A stretch of DNA of 37,575 bases from CAZEHO01 sp964511945 (GTDB lineage Bacteria > Actinomycetota > Acidimicrobiia > Spongiisociales > UBA11373), in the NCBI GenBank assembly GCA_964511945.1, contig CAZEHO010000030.1, positions 1 through 37,575 on the forward strand, given 5' to 3'. The position numbers and the translations under genes were made by a program. Under the pieces are notes generated by a model. That model ran no database searches. It was not told where the DNA came from and saw nothing but the letters and a program-made list of their open reading frames with translations. Below are positions 1-6,955 of the stretch, piece by piece; position 1 is the stretch's first letter, and every line of letters begins with the position of its first letter.

Positions 1-996
1 CCCTACCGCGTCACGGACCCCCGCCCCCAGTTACACCACTCAAAGGGACGCAAACTCGAGGAGCTGGTGATTGCGGTTCGGGAGGCGTATCCGGTGTGGG
101 GTGGCCGCAAGATCAGGGGGTTCCTGCTGCGGCAAGGACACAAGGCGGTTCCGGCGGCGTCGACGATCACAGCGATCCTGCGCCGCCGGGGCCTGCTATC
201 TGAGACTCCACCCCGCCGGGATTACCAACGCTTTGAGCATCCCGCCCCGAACCTGCTGTGGCAGATGGACTTCAAAGGCTGGTTCCCGCTGGCTGGTGGT
301 TCACGGGTCCATACCCTCGGGGTGTTGGACGACCACTCCCGCTACAACCTCTGCCTCCAAGCCTGCATTGATCAGCAGGGCCCCACCGTCAAACAGCTGC
401 TGGTGCCAGCCTTTGAGCGCTACGGGCTCCCCGAAGTGATCCTGTGCGACAACGGGCCACCATGGGGCAACGGGCACTCACATTGGACCCCACTGGGTGT
501 GTGGCTCATCGACCTGGGTATCACCGTCACCCACTCGAGGCCCCGGCATCCCCAAACGGCCGGGAAACAAGAGCGCTTCCACCGCACCCTGGATCTCGAA
601 GTCATCGGCACCCGCCCCACCTGGCACAGCCTCAGACAGCTCCAAGACGCCTACGACAGCTACCGCACCCTCTACAACCATCACCGACCCCACCAAGCCC
701 TCGGGGAAACCATCGTCCCCGCCGACCGCTACCACCCCTCCCCACGATCCATGCCCGACCGCATCACCCCACCCGAATACCCCGAAGGTGCCATCACCCG
801 CATCGTTGACACCGGACGCGTCCACTGGCACGGACGACGCTTCCGAGTCGGCAAAGCCTTCAGCGGCAAGACAATCGGGATCCGACCCACCACCACCGAC
901 GGCACCTACACCGTCTACTACCGGCACCAACCCATCCGAACCATCCACCTGTCCCGCATCACCCCGAACACCCGCCCCACATCACCCCGGTCTTGA
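1..996 (+). CDS. IS481-like transposase, 5' end outside window
   Basis: This is a DDE-type integrase-core transposase that would cut and join insertion sequence ends. The reading frame is open from the first base, so the start codon and part of the helix-turn-helix region lie upstream; the GTG at 67 is only an internal codon. A DDE triad can be read: D in QMDFKGWF, D in ILCDNGPPWG and E in KQERFHRTL, followed by YNHHRPHQAL, which is typical of the rve core. The C-terminal part after about residue 270 resembles the small barrel extension of IS481 transposases. The stop codon lies about 2 bases before the inferred element end at 998. Family assignment is from motif recognition; IS481 versus a related IS3-type element is the main uncertainty. 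Confidence 0.88.
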   Translation, partial: PYRVTDPRPQLHHSKGRKLEELVIAVREAYPVWGGRKIRGFLLRQGHKAVPAASTITAILRRRGLLSETPPRRDYQRFEHPAPNLLWQMDFKGWFPLAGGSRVHTLGVLDDHSRYNLCLQACIDQQGPTVKQLLVPAFERYGLPEVILCDNGPPWGNGHSHWTPLGVWLIDLGITVTHSRPRHPQTAGKQERFHRTLDLEVIGTRPTWHSLRQLQDAYDSYRTLYNHHRPHQALGETIVPADRYHPSPRSMPDRITPPEYPEGAITRIVDTGRVHWHGRRFRVGKAFSGKTIGIRPTTTDGTYTVYYRHQPIRTIHLSRITPNTRPTSPRS

Positions 997-998
997 CA
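1..998 (+). mobile_element. Right end of an IS481-like insertion sequence
   Basis: The element covers the transposase and ends near 998. From 999 onward the sequence matches the right half of a hairpin repeat found intact at 4182-4210, while the left half of that hairpin is missing. The element end read inward starts TGTCAAGACC, which fits the TGT...ACA ends common among DDE insertion sequences. The left end and any target duplication are outside the window, so completeness cannot be judged. Confidence 0.6.
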
Positions 999-1020
999 GC
1001 ACCGAATCGGGGGAAGGGAA
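999..1020. repeat. Half copy of the P1 hairpin repeat, cut by the IS
   Basis: The bases from 999 (GCACCGAATCGGGGGAA) equal the loop and right arm of the P1 hairpin at 4194-4210. The left arm, which should precede it, is replaced by the insertion sequence end. This is a truncated member of the dispersed repeat family of this window. Confidence 0.6.
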
Positions 1021-1218
1021 GCTTCGAGTGACGGGGGCCTGATCCTTCATCCGGCCGTTGTGATGACTCCCGCCGAGGCAGCTCACTATCGGAACCCAGA
1101 GGCCATCGCACTTCTCGACCGTGCCATGGGGTCCGCATCGAGGGGAGATCTGGCTCCGCTCGACCTTCGCTCCCAACCTGATCCGATTTGACCTGACCTC
1201 CGGGCCGGGTCGCGTCGA
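1016..1218. other. Intergenic region with a possible gene remnant
   Basis: About 200 bases lie between the insertion sequence and the toxin gene. An ATG at 1063 opens a 42-codon frame ending at 1191 with GC-rich third positions and a product starting MTPAEAAHYRNPEAI. It has no family I recognise and no clear ribosome binding site. It could be a gene fragment left by the insertion or chance. No other feature is apparent. Confidence 0.3.
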
Positions 1219-1530
1219 TCAGCAGTTGGCAATTGCGTTGAGGGCCTCACAGATCCGCCGGCGTCCGTCGGGGCCGAGCTTGCCGAGGCGTCTGGTGAGC
1301 ACCGATGTGGGAACGGCGGCGAGGTTGTCGAAGGTGGCCACGCTGTCGTGGTCGATTCCTTCATCGGGCCCGACCGGAATGCAGGTGGGGATGTTGCGGA
1401 TCGTGCTTGTGATGGGGGCCACGACGATGTTGTTGAGGACCGGGATGACTTCGTCGCGAGTGACGACGAGCACGGGCCGGCGCTTCTGATTGGGGGTCTC
1501 CATCAGCCAGAGCTCGGTCTGGGCTACCAA
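1219..1530 (-). CDS. mazF: MazF/PemK-family mRNA interferase toxin
   Basis: This is a type II toxin expected to cleave mRNA as a dimeric endoribonuclease and to be neutralised by the upstream antitoxin. The 103-residue product has the family landmarks: the KRRPVLVVTRDEVI segment after a short first strand, VAPITSTIRNIPTCIPV, and the C-terminal helix with LGKLGPDGRRRICEAL. The start is a TTG at 1530, preceded by a purine-rich gaggcggag stretch, and it overlaps the antitoxin stop codon at 1524-1526, so translation is probably coupled. An internal ATG at 1503 would remove the first conserved strand and is unlikely. It lies next to an insertion sequence, which is a common setting for such modules. 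Family call is firm; cleavage specificity is unknown. Confidence 0.88.
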   Translation of the reverse strand: MVAQTELWLMETPNQKRRPVLVVTRDEVIPVLNNIVVAPITSTIRNIPTCIPVGPDEGIDHDSVATFDNLAAVPTSVLTRRLGKLGPDGRRRICEALNAIANC

Positions 1531-1775
1531 GGCTCCGCCTCGGTCATTGCGATGGCGTTGGCCATGGCGAGGGTGTCGTCCTCGGAGCTCTGGGGCCGTT
1601 CCCGATAGGACTGTGCGATGGCGGCACCGATCTGAGCTCGGCGAACGGCATCGGCAAGATGGTGGACGCCTCGGCGGATCACCGCCGATCGGCTGTCTCC
1701 AAGCCCTTTGGCGACGAGCTCGTCGATGAGTGCGAGTTCCTCGTCCGTGAACCGGGTCGGCACGGGAGTCGTCAT
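1524..1775 (-). CDS. Ribbon-helix-helix antitoxin of the MazF pair
   Basis: This 83-residue protein should bind DNA with an N-terminal ribbon-helix-helix and mask the toxin with its C-terminal tail. The N-terminal half reads TRFTDEELALIDELVAKG, then SRSAVIRRGVHHLAD, a standard RHH layout; the tail is acidic and probably flexible. The frame stays open upstream to 1922, but that part covers an intergenic repeat, so I use the ATG at 1775. That ATG is 7 bases after a TATACT box and lies at the edge of an inverted repeat, which fits an autoregulated leaderless transcript. Its stop overlaps the toxin start. It is the first gene of the two-gene operon. Confidence 0.85.
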   Translation of the reverse strand: MTTPVPTRFTDEELALIDELVAKGLGDSRSAVIRRGVHHLADAVRRAQIGAAIAQSYRERPQSSEDDTLAMANAIAMTEAEPW

Positions 1776-1798
1776 ACGATGCAGTATACCGATCGTAT
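1774..1798 (-). promoter_or_regulatory. Promoter and palindromic operator of the toxin-antitoxin operon
   Basis: ATACGAT (1774-1780) and ATCGTAT (1792-1798) are exact inverted repeats separated by 11 bases. Between them, on the minus strand, is TATACT (1788-1783), a near-perfect -10 box, 7 bases before the antitoxin ATG. A GTATAC palindrome lies in the centre. This layout fits an RHH antitoxin that represses its own promoter. A clear -35 box is not seen. Confidence 0.65.
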
Positions 1799-1975
1799 AA
1801 CAGATTGGAAGACAGGATGTCGGCGGCTCGAGAGTCGCACGGCGTTGTTGTACAGGGGGTCCGCGCCGCTTGCTCTGATCCTCGCCTCCGGCGGGATGCC
1901 GCCGCAAGCGGCAGAGGGGCAACGCCGCGCCGTTTCAGACCCCTTTCGACCCGTCCCTTCAGGACGACCCACTGA
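1799..1975. repeat. Intergenic gap with a degenerate GC-rich repeat
   Basis: The gap contains a small GCCGC-GCAA-GCGGC hairpin near 1902 and a segment (CGACCCGTCCCTTC) near 1948 that matches one near 4029 in the tandem repeat region. It looks like a diverged copy of the dispersed repeat family. No gene is supported here. Confidence 0.4.
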
Positions 1976-3535
1976 CTACCTGCCCAGCATTCTCCGCCAT
2001 GGGAACCCCGGTGGCTTGTCGTGCCACACGCTGTCGATGATTCGCTTCGTGGTCCGGGTCACACCGACCAACTCGACGTGCATGCCGGCGTCCTCTGCCC
2101 GGTACCTGAGTCCTCGCAGTGTCATCGCACCGGTGTAGTCGAGGCGCCCGACGCCACCAATGTCGATCACCAGGCGGGTTGCATCCGGGTTCTCGGCCAG
2201 ACACCCGAGGAATTGGTCCGACAGGGTGTGGGCCGATCCGAAGAACAGCACGCCGGCCGGGCGCAAGATCAGTGTATTCCCGTCGAAGTCGGTGTCGATT
2301 TCTATGCGGAGCTCTCGCACCAGGTGGATCACCACCCCCATCCCGATCCCGATCAGAACCGCCTGGTCGATCCGAGGCGACAACGCGAGGGTCAGCACGA
2401 ACGTGGCAACGGCGATCGACCCCTGGGCCGGCGAGTAGCGGAAGATCGTCACCAGGTCGCTGATCCGGATCAGTTGCACTACCGCGGCGATCACGATCCC
2501 CGCCAGGATCGAGCGGGGGAGCGGTTCGAAGATCGTGATCAGCGGCACGAACGCCAGTACGGCGACACCGGTAATGGCTCCCGACCAACGGGTACGGGCA
2601 CCCGACGCCCGGTTGATGGCCGAGCGGGAGAACGATCCGCCGACCGGGAACCCGCCGGCGATACCCGACGCCAGGTTGGCCAACCCCTGCCCGACGAACT
2701 CCCGGTCGGGCTCCCATCGGGTTCGGTCTCGAGCCGCAAACGCCAGCGAGATCGAGGCGGATTCGGCGAACCCCACCAAGGCGATTACCACTCCGGGGAG
2801 GAGCAGTTCGTCGATCCGGGACCAAGGGAGTGACAGGGAGAGGCCCGGAAGGTCGTTGGGGAGGTCGCCCACGATGGGTCCCGAGAAGTCCATGGCTGTG
2901 GTCACCACCAGGCCGATGACGACTGCGATCAGGACTCCTGGAAACAGTGTGTGGATCCGCCGCCCACCCAGGATGAGCAACGCGGCGACCCCGGCAAGGA
3001 CGATCGACGGCCAATCCCACGCGTCGGGATGCCCGAGTGCCCACCCGGCTCGCCACAGCAACTTCCCGTCGGGCGCCGACACGCCGAGGGCGGTCGGGAT
3101 CTGGGACGACACGATCAGGATCGCCGCCGCCGACGTGAACGCAGACAGCACCGGGCGCGATAGGAAGTACGAGATGTTGCCGGCCCGCACCACGCCGATC
3201 ACCACCCGCACCACGCCGACGACCAGGGCCAGCATTGCGGCCAGTCCGATGTACTCGGCGGAGAAGGGGTCGGCCAGCGTGGAGAGGGCGCCGAAGGACA
3301 GCAGCGCAGTCATCGCCACTGGCCCGGTTTGCAGGTACGGCGAGGAGGCCATTAGGGCGGCTGCGATCGGGGCCAGGGTGGCGGCGAACAGCCCGTACTG
3401 CGGGGGCATCCCGGCGATCTCGGCGTAGGCGAGCGACTGTGGGATCAGCACCAGGGCAACGGCAACCCCGGCGATGACATCGCCCACCTGTGGCCGGGGC
3501 GGCGGGAAGAGCGGATTCGGGTCGCGCGGTTTCAC
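1976..3535 (-). CDS. SulP-family anion permease with STAS domain
   Basis: This is a membrane transporter of the SulP family, whose members move sulfate, bicarbonate or other anions. About 519 residues. The N-terminal part has the family signature (LVLIPQSLAYAEIAGMPPQYGLFAA), followed by roughly ten to twelve hydrophobic segments, and the last 90 residues form a STAS domain (LRPAGVLFFGSAHTL through VIDIGGVGRLDYTGAMTL). The open frame extends to 3721, but that extension covers an intergenic repeat and gives a proline-rich translation with no homology. I therefore use the GTG at 3535, just ahead of KPRDPNPLFPPPRPQVGDVIAG. No clear ribosome binding site precedes it, so the start is uncertain by a few codons. 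The substrate cannot be told from sequence. Confidence 0.85.
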   Translation of the reverse strand: MKPRDPNPLFPPPRPQVGDVIAGVAVALVLIPQSLAYAEIAGMPPQYGLFAATLAPIAAALMASSPYLQTGPVAMTALLSFGALSTLADPFSAEYIGLAAMLALVVGVVRVVIGVVRAGNISYFLSRPVLSAFTSAAAILIVSSQIPTALGVSAPDGKLLWRAGWALGHPDAWDWPSIVLAGVAALLILGGRRIHTLFPGVLIAVVIGLVVTTAMDFSGPIVGDLPNDLPGLSLSLPWSRIDELLLPGVVIALVGFAESASISLAFAARDRTRWEPDREFVGQGLANLASGIAGGFPVGGSFSRSAINRASGARTRWSGAITGVAVLAFVPLITIFEPLPRSILAGIVIAAVVQLIRISDLVTIFRYSPAQGSIAVATFVLTLALSPRIDQAVLIGIGMGVVIHLVRELRIEIDTDFDGNTLILRPAGVLFFGSAHTLSDQFLGCLAENPDATRLVIDIGGVGRLDYTGAMTLRGLRYRAEDAGMHVELVGVTRTTKRIIDSVWHDKPPGFPWRRMLGR

Positions 3536-3542
3536 AGTGGGT

Positions 3543-3706
3543 GAGGGTAGGCCGGTCTTCCCTCCCCCTGAATCGGTGCGATTCGGGGGGAGTACCGCCG
3601 AAGGCGGGGAGGGGGGTCTGCAGCGGAGCGGAGACCGGTGCCCCCTCTGGGTTCGGCCTCTGGCCTCACCCCTCTCCCCCGCTGGACGGGGGAGAGGCTC
3701 TTTACC
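3543..3706. repeat. Dispersed palindromic repeat, P1 and P2 modules
   Basis: The region contains a 12-base-pair hairpin (3564-3575 with 3579-3590; CCCCC-T-GAATCG, loop GTG), then a CCGCC-GAA-GGCGG hairpin at 3596-3608, a G-rich stretch, and a CTCTCCCCCG/CGGGGGAGAG hairpin near 3676-3700. The segment from 3576 to about 3620 closely matches 25127-25172. The space lies between the divergent SulP and HicB-like genes. Confidence 0.75.
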
Positions 3707-3740
3707 ATTGACGATCACCACCTCACGTTCGAGGCGACCG

Positions 3741-3950
3741 ATGACTGACCATCACATCAACGTGTTCCTCAGCGAAGAGGACGGCGGCTACATCGCCGAG
3801 ATTCCCGATCTTCCTAGCTGCTCAGCCGTTGGGGACACTCCCGAGGAAGCGGTCGCTGAGGTTGTGGTGGCGAAGCGGGCCTGGATCGAGGCGGCTGAGG
3901 CGGAAGGCTTTCCTGTTCCAGAGCCCAGGTACCGGTCGGCGTCGGCGTAG
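3741..3950 (+). CDS. Orphan HicB-like protein
   Basis: This 69-residue protein matches the solitary HicB-like family, with INVFLSEEDGGYIAEIPDLPSCSAVGDTPEEA in its first half and a C-terminal helix ending in PEPRYRSA. In toxin-antitoxin systems HicB folds like a degenerate RNase H and blocks the HicA toxin. No HicA-like frame lies on either side, so this copy is either an orphan antitoxin or a stand-alone member. The open frame begins further upstream inside a repeat; I chose the ATG at 3741, preceded by a short gagg purine run at 3731-3734. It sits between two clusters of dispersed palindromes. Confidence 0.8.
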   Translation: MTDHHINVFLSEEDGGYIAEIPDLPSCSAVGDTPEEAVAEVVVAKRAWIEAAEAEGFPVPEPRYRSASA

Positions 3951-4014
3951 CCGATACCGCGCCGCCGTCACCGTGGAGTTGCGAAGCAACTCCCAAGGAA
4001 CCGGCGTAGCCGGT

Positions 4015-4212
4015 TCCCGACCCCCATCGACCCGTCCCTTCGGGCCGGGCCACTTCCCCCGCGGCACTAGCTGCTTGAGGCCCGCCCCCATCCCCCTCGG
4101 CCTTCGGCCTCGGGTACTTCCCCCACGGCGCAAGTTGCTTGGGGCCCGCCCCCATCCCCCTCGGCCTTCGGCCTCGGGTACTTCCCCCGATTCGCACCGA
4201 ATCGGGGGAAGA
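4015..4212. repeat. Three tandem units of about 64 bases plus a P1 hairpin
   Basis: Units start near 4015, 4079 and 4143. The second and third share an identical 46-base core (4079-4124 and 4143-4188); the first is more diverged. Each unit has a small hairpin around CCTTCGG and a run of TTCCCCC. The array ends in a P1 hairpin with a 13-base-pair stem (4182-4194 with 4198-4210, loop CAC). It lies between the HicB-like gene and the converging ArsR-type gene and may also terminate transcripts. Confidence 0.75.
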
Positions 4213-4217
4213 GATCC

Positions 4218-4526
4218 CTACTCCTCCCCGAACTGCTCCACCATCACCTCACGCAGCAGGTCGACCGCCTGCAGCGTCTTCGGTGACGTCAGTGAGTAGT
4301 AGGCGAACTGGCCGTCACGGCGGGCCTGGACCAGACCCTTCTCCCGCAGGATCGCCAGGTGCTGTGACAGGTTCGCCTGGGGCAGGTCGAGTTCGGTACA
4401 CAACTCGGTCACGGTGCGCTCGCTTTCGCGCAGCGCATTGATCACGAGCAGGCGTTTCGGATCGGCCAATCCCTTGCAGACCGATGCGTGAAGCCGATAC
4501 AGCTCTCGTGCCGTGTCCGAACTCAT
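4218..4526 (-). CDS. ArsR-family winged-helix regulator
   Basis: A 102-residue DNA-binding regulator. The core reads LADPKRLLVINALRESERTVTELCTELDLPQANLSQHLAILREKGLV, a textbook ArsR winged helix, followed by the wing QARRDGQFAYYSL. There is one Cys (VCKGLAD) before the winged helix and one in the recognition region (ELCTEL), but the usual CxC metal site is absent, so metal sensing is not certain. The start is the ATG at 4526; the frame upstream of it covers non-coding sequence. It is divergent from the phosphoribosyltransferase fusion gene at 4910 with a structured gap between them. Its target is unknown. Confidence 0.85.
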   Translation of the reverse strand: MSSDTARELYRLHASVCKGLADPKRLLVINALRESERTVTELCTELDLPQANLSQHLAILREKGLVQARRDGQFAYYSLTSPKTLQAVDLLREVMVEQFGEE

Positions 4527-4909
4527 CCCAAAACCCTGCCACTTCCAGGGGAAATACGCAAAGCGGCCTCCATTCCTACCACGTAACAACACCCGCCCCC
4601 GGCAAGCCGGGAGCGGGTGGTCAGTGGCGGTGGCGGCGGGTCAGACCTCGGACGCTCACAGGAGGGGGCGCTGTGTGGTCGGGCCCAGGACCCGCACGCC
4701 ACCACCACGGCCTTGGCGCACCGTCACATCAAAAGGAGAGGTGGACAGGCCCGTACCGGTCGCCGGTCGGGCCGTGACACCGCACCCCCTGCTGTTCAGG
4801 TCGCCCCGTCATGGTCCTGCGGCACAATCCAGTTGCATAGAGTCGAAGGTCCCGTCCCTGACAATCTCGTCTTGCATGTTCGAACCGCTTGAGGGACGCT
4901 GGTCACATC
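4527..4909. other. Structured 380-base intergenic region
   Basis: No coding frame is convincing here. The gap between the divergent ArsR and phosphoribosyltransferase genes is rich in potential hairpins: 4591-4618 (ACCCGC/GCGGGT enclosing CCGGC/GCCGG), and 4748-4773 (GGCCCG/CGGGCC enclosing CCGG/CCGG). Read on the minus strand, the first is followed by TGTTGTTAC and could end a small RNA. I do not recognise RNase P RNA, tmRNA, SRP RNA or a known riboswitch. Confidence 0.4.
4591..4618 (-). terminator. Possible terminator hairpin
   Basis: An inverted repeat with arms ACCCGC...CCGGC and GCCGG...GCGGGT, with a two-base internal mismatch and an AA loop. On the minus strand it is followed by a modest T-rich stretch. 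It lies upstream of the ArsR gene, so if it works as a terminator it would end an unannotated minus-strand transcript. Confidence 0.35.
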
Positions 4910-6178
4910 ATGTTCGCCGACCGGACCGATGCCGGGGCCCGGCTCGCGGAGCTGCTGGCCCGCATGCAACTCGACGATCCGGTCGTCCTCGGCCTCCCCC
5001 GCGGTGGGGTCGTGGTTGCCGCCGGAGCCGCCCAGGTGCTCGAAGCTCCACTCGACATCATCGTGGTTCGCAAGCTGGGGGCACCGGGGAATCCTGAACT
5101 CGGGGTGGGGGCGATCGCCGAGGGTGGGGTCACGGTTCTCAATGAGCCCCTGATCGCCCGTCTCCGCATCACCTCGCGGCAATTGGACCGGGTGATCGAG
5201 TCCGAGCATGCCGAATTGCAGCGCCGGGTCGACGCCTACCGGCGGGGTCGGCCCCGGACCCGGCTCGCCGGGCGCACGGTCGTGATCGTCGACGATGGGT
5301 TGGCCACCGGGTTCACCGCACGGGCTGCCGTCGCCGCCGCCCGCCAGCAATCTGCCGCCCGTGTGGTGCTGGCCGTGCCCGTCGGAGCGCCGGAGACGAT
5401 CAACGAACTCCAGTACCTGGCCGACGACGTGGTCGCGGTCGATGCTCCCGCGATGCTGATGGCGGTCGGTGCCTCCTATGCCGACTTCCGCCAGACAACC
5501 GACGGCGAGGTTATGGCCCTGCTCGATCGGCTCGGGCCGGGCGAAGCCATCTCACCGCTGGTGGAGATACCGGCCGAGGGGGTGCGGCTCCCCGGCGACC
5601 TCGAGATCCCGGACGATGCGCTCGGGATGGTGGTGTTCGCCCACGGCAGCGGCAGTAGCCGCCTCAGCCCTCGCAATCGGGCGGTGGCCGACGCGCTGCG
5701 TGCCGGGGGGTTCGGGACGCTGCTGTTCGATCTGCTGACGCCCGCAGAGGCGGCCGATCGTGCCCGGGTGTTCGACATCCCGCTGCTGGGGCGGCGGCTG
5801 GTGGCAGCGACCAGGTGGCTGGGTTCCCAAACCGATGCGGCGGATCTCAAGCTGGGGTACTTCGGGGCCAGTACGGGTGCTGCGGCGGCACTGGTGGCTG
5901 CGGCAGAACTCGGACCAGAGGTCACCGCGGTGGTCAGCCGGGGTGGACGGCCCGATCTGGCAGGAGAGGCACTTCCGGTGGTGGAGGCGGCGACGCTGCT
6001 GATCGTCGGCGAGCGCGACCCGACCGTGCTGCAGTTGAACTACGAGGCGCAGGCACGGATGACGGCCGAGGTCCGGCTCGAGATCATCCCCGACGCGACC
6101 CACCTGTTCGAAGAGGTGGGTGCCCTCGACGCGGTGGAATGCCTGGCGGCAGCCTGGTTCCTGGAGTATCTGGTCTGA
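4910..6178 (+). CDS. Phosphoribosyltransferase-alpha/beta hydrolase fusion
   Basis: A 422-residue two-domain protein. Residues 1-215 form a type I phosphoribosyltransferase-like domain: LGLPRGGVVVAAG near 28-40, RKLGAPGNPELGVGAIAEGG near 54-73, and the PRPP-loop motif VVIVDDGLATG at 124-134. Residues 225-422 form a dienelactone-hydrolase-like alpha/beta hydrolase: FAHGSGSS near 243-250, nucleophile Ser321 in GYFGASTG, Asp370 in VGERDP and His398 in DATHLF as a likely triad. This fusion is known in several bacteria but its reaction is not established. The start is the ATG at 4910; a TTG at 4889 is also in frame, and the closest purine-rich site (gaggg, 4891-4895) is rather far upstream. Divergent from the ArsR gene. 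Confidence 0.85.
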   Translation: MFADRTDAGARLAELLARMQLDDPVVLGLPRGGVVVAAGAAQVLEAPLDIIVVRKLGAPGNPELGVGAIAEGGVTVLNEPLIARLRITSRQLDRVIESEHAELQRRVDAYRRGRPRTRLAGRTVVIVDDGLATGFTARAAVAAARQQSAARVVLAVPVGAPETINELQYLADDVVAVDAPAMLMAVGASYADFRQTTDGEVMALLDRLGPGEAISPLVEIPAEGVRLPGDLEIPDDALGMVVFAHGSGSSRLSPRNRAVADALRAGGFGTLLFDLLTPAEAADRARVFDIPLLGRRLVAATRWLGSQTDAADLKLGYFGASTGAAAALVAAAELGPEVTAVVSRGGRPDLAGEALPVVEAATLLIVGERDPTVLQLNYEAQARMTAEVRLEIIPDATHLFEEVGALDAVECLAAAWFLEYLV

Positions 6179-6181
6179 ATA

Positions 6182-6245
6182 CTCTCCCCCGGCGAGCCGG
6201 GGGAGAAGAAGAGACGCCTCTCCCGCGAAGCGGAGGGGGCACTAG
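6182..6245. repeat. Repeat-family hairpins after the fusion gene
   Basis: A perfect 10-base-pair hairpin (6184-6193 with 6196-6205, CTCCCCCGGC/GCCGGGGGAG) directly follows the stop codon, then a weaker CTCTCCCGCGAAGCGGAGGG palindrome. These are members of the dispersed family and probably also end the upstream transcript, although no T tract follows. Confidence 0.6.
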
Positions 6246-6278
6246 TAGCCTTCCGGGCCGATCAGGAGGGAGGGCGCG

Positions 6279-6848
6279 ATGGTCGATTTCGCCAAGCGGG
6301 CCGCCAAGGCCGGTGGCGGGCTGTTTCATCCGGGGGAGGAGGTGCTCGGGGCGACCAACGTGAGTCCGGCGCCGTTCGGGATGGCCAATGCCGGGATGGT
6401 CGGCGGGATGATCGCCGGCGGAGCCGTCGGTGCGGCAGTTGGTGCTGCGTACGACAAGTTCCGGGAGAAGAAGGAGGAAGACGACGCGCCGCAGCTTCCC
6501 GAGATCGCCGCTCGGCCTCAGTACGAACCACAGGTGCCGGCCAATGGTGCCCTCTTGGCGGCGACCACCCACCGGCTGATCCTCTGGAAGATCTCAGGCC
6601 TCGGAAAACCGAAGGATGTGCTGGCCGACATCCCGATCGGTGAAATCGACTCGGTGGTCTGGTTCGACGCCGACACCAAGTGGATGCGGGGCAAGCCGAA
6701 GTCGACCCTCATGTGGTTCGGGCTGCGCGACGGCCGGGTGCTGACCACGGCCGCGATCACGATGGGCCCGGCGGGCAAGTACGTGGCGGATCTCATTGCC
6801 AAGCTCGGCGCTGCACGGCCGGGCCTTGTTGAGGAGTTCGCCCAGTAG
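6279..6848 (+). CDS. Glycine-zipper protein with PH-like C-terminal domain
   Basis: This 189-residue protein is not one whose function I know. Residues 30-60 form a small, glycine- and alanine-rich hydrophobic segment (GMVGGMIAGGAVGAAVGAAYD), a glycine-zipper pattern that could insert in a membrane, followed by a charged linker (KFREKKEEDD). Residues 85-185 contain ALLAATTHRLILWKISG...KDVLADIPIGEIDSVVW, the strand pattern of bacterial PH-like domains in which a modified tryptophan or lysine strand is followed by an I-x-E-I-x-x-V strand. Start at ATG 6279 is supported by a strong aggagggaggg site at 6266-6276. It stands alone between repeat clusters. Confidence 0.75.
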   Translation: MVDFAKRAAKAGGGLFHPGEEVLGATNVSPAPFGMANAGMVGGMIAGGAVGAAVGAAYDKFREKKEEDDAPQLPEIAARPQYEPQVPANGALLAATTHRLILWKISGLGKPKDVLADIPIGEIDSVVWFDADTKWMRGKPKSTLMWFGLRDGRVLTTAAITMGPAGKYVADLIAKLGAARPGLVEEFAQ

Positions 6849-6889
6849 GAGGAGTCGTGCCCGAGCGAAGCTCGGGCGCTGTGTCTTTT

Positions 6890-6955
6890 GGTACCCCCCT
6901 CAGACCCGGCGGCTTCGCCGCCGGCCCAGCTCCCCCGCAAGGGGGGAGCGAATCC
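6890..6955. repeat. P4 repeat, left of DUF559 gene 1
   Basis: Two hairpins in a row: CCGGCGGC-TTC-GCCGCCGG (6906-6913 with 6917-6924) and GCTCCCCC/GGGGGAGC (6929-6936 with 6942-6949). The unit begins with TACCCCCC and is a reverse-oriented relative of the repeat at 7372-7434. It ends within a few bases of the stop codon of the DUF559 gene. Confidence 0.7.

Noticed and set aside
1959..3428. Long opposite-strand or shifted frames over the SulP gene
   Set aside because: They are shadows caused by the high GC content; their translations are rich in Arg, Pro and Gly with no family motifs.
3536..3721. N-terminal extension of the SulP permease to ATG 3721
   Set aside because: The extension is a translation of the palindromic repeat (proline- and arginine-rich) and similar repeat translations appear at other loci.
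4513..5097. Gene upstream of and overlapping the phosphoribosyltransferase gene
   Set aside because: An AAAGGAG-like site before GTG 4741 is tempting, but the frame runs into the real gene in another frame and its translation has no gene-like pattern.
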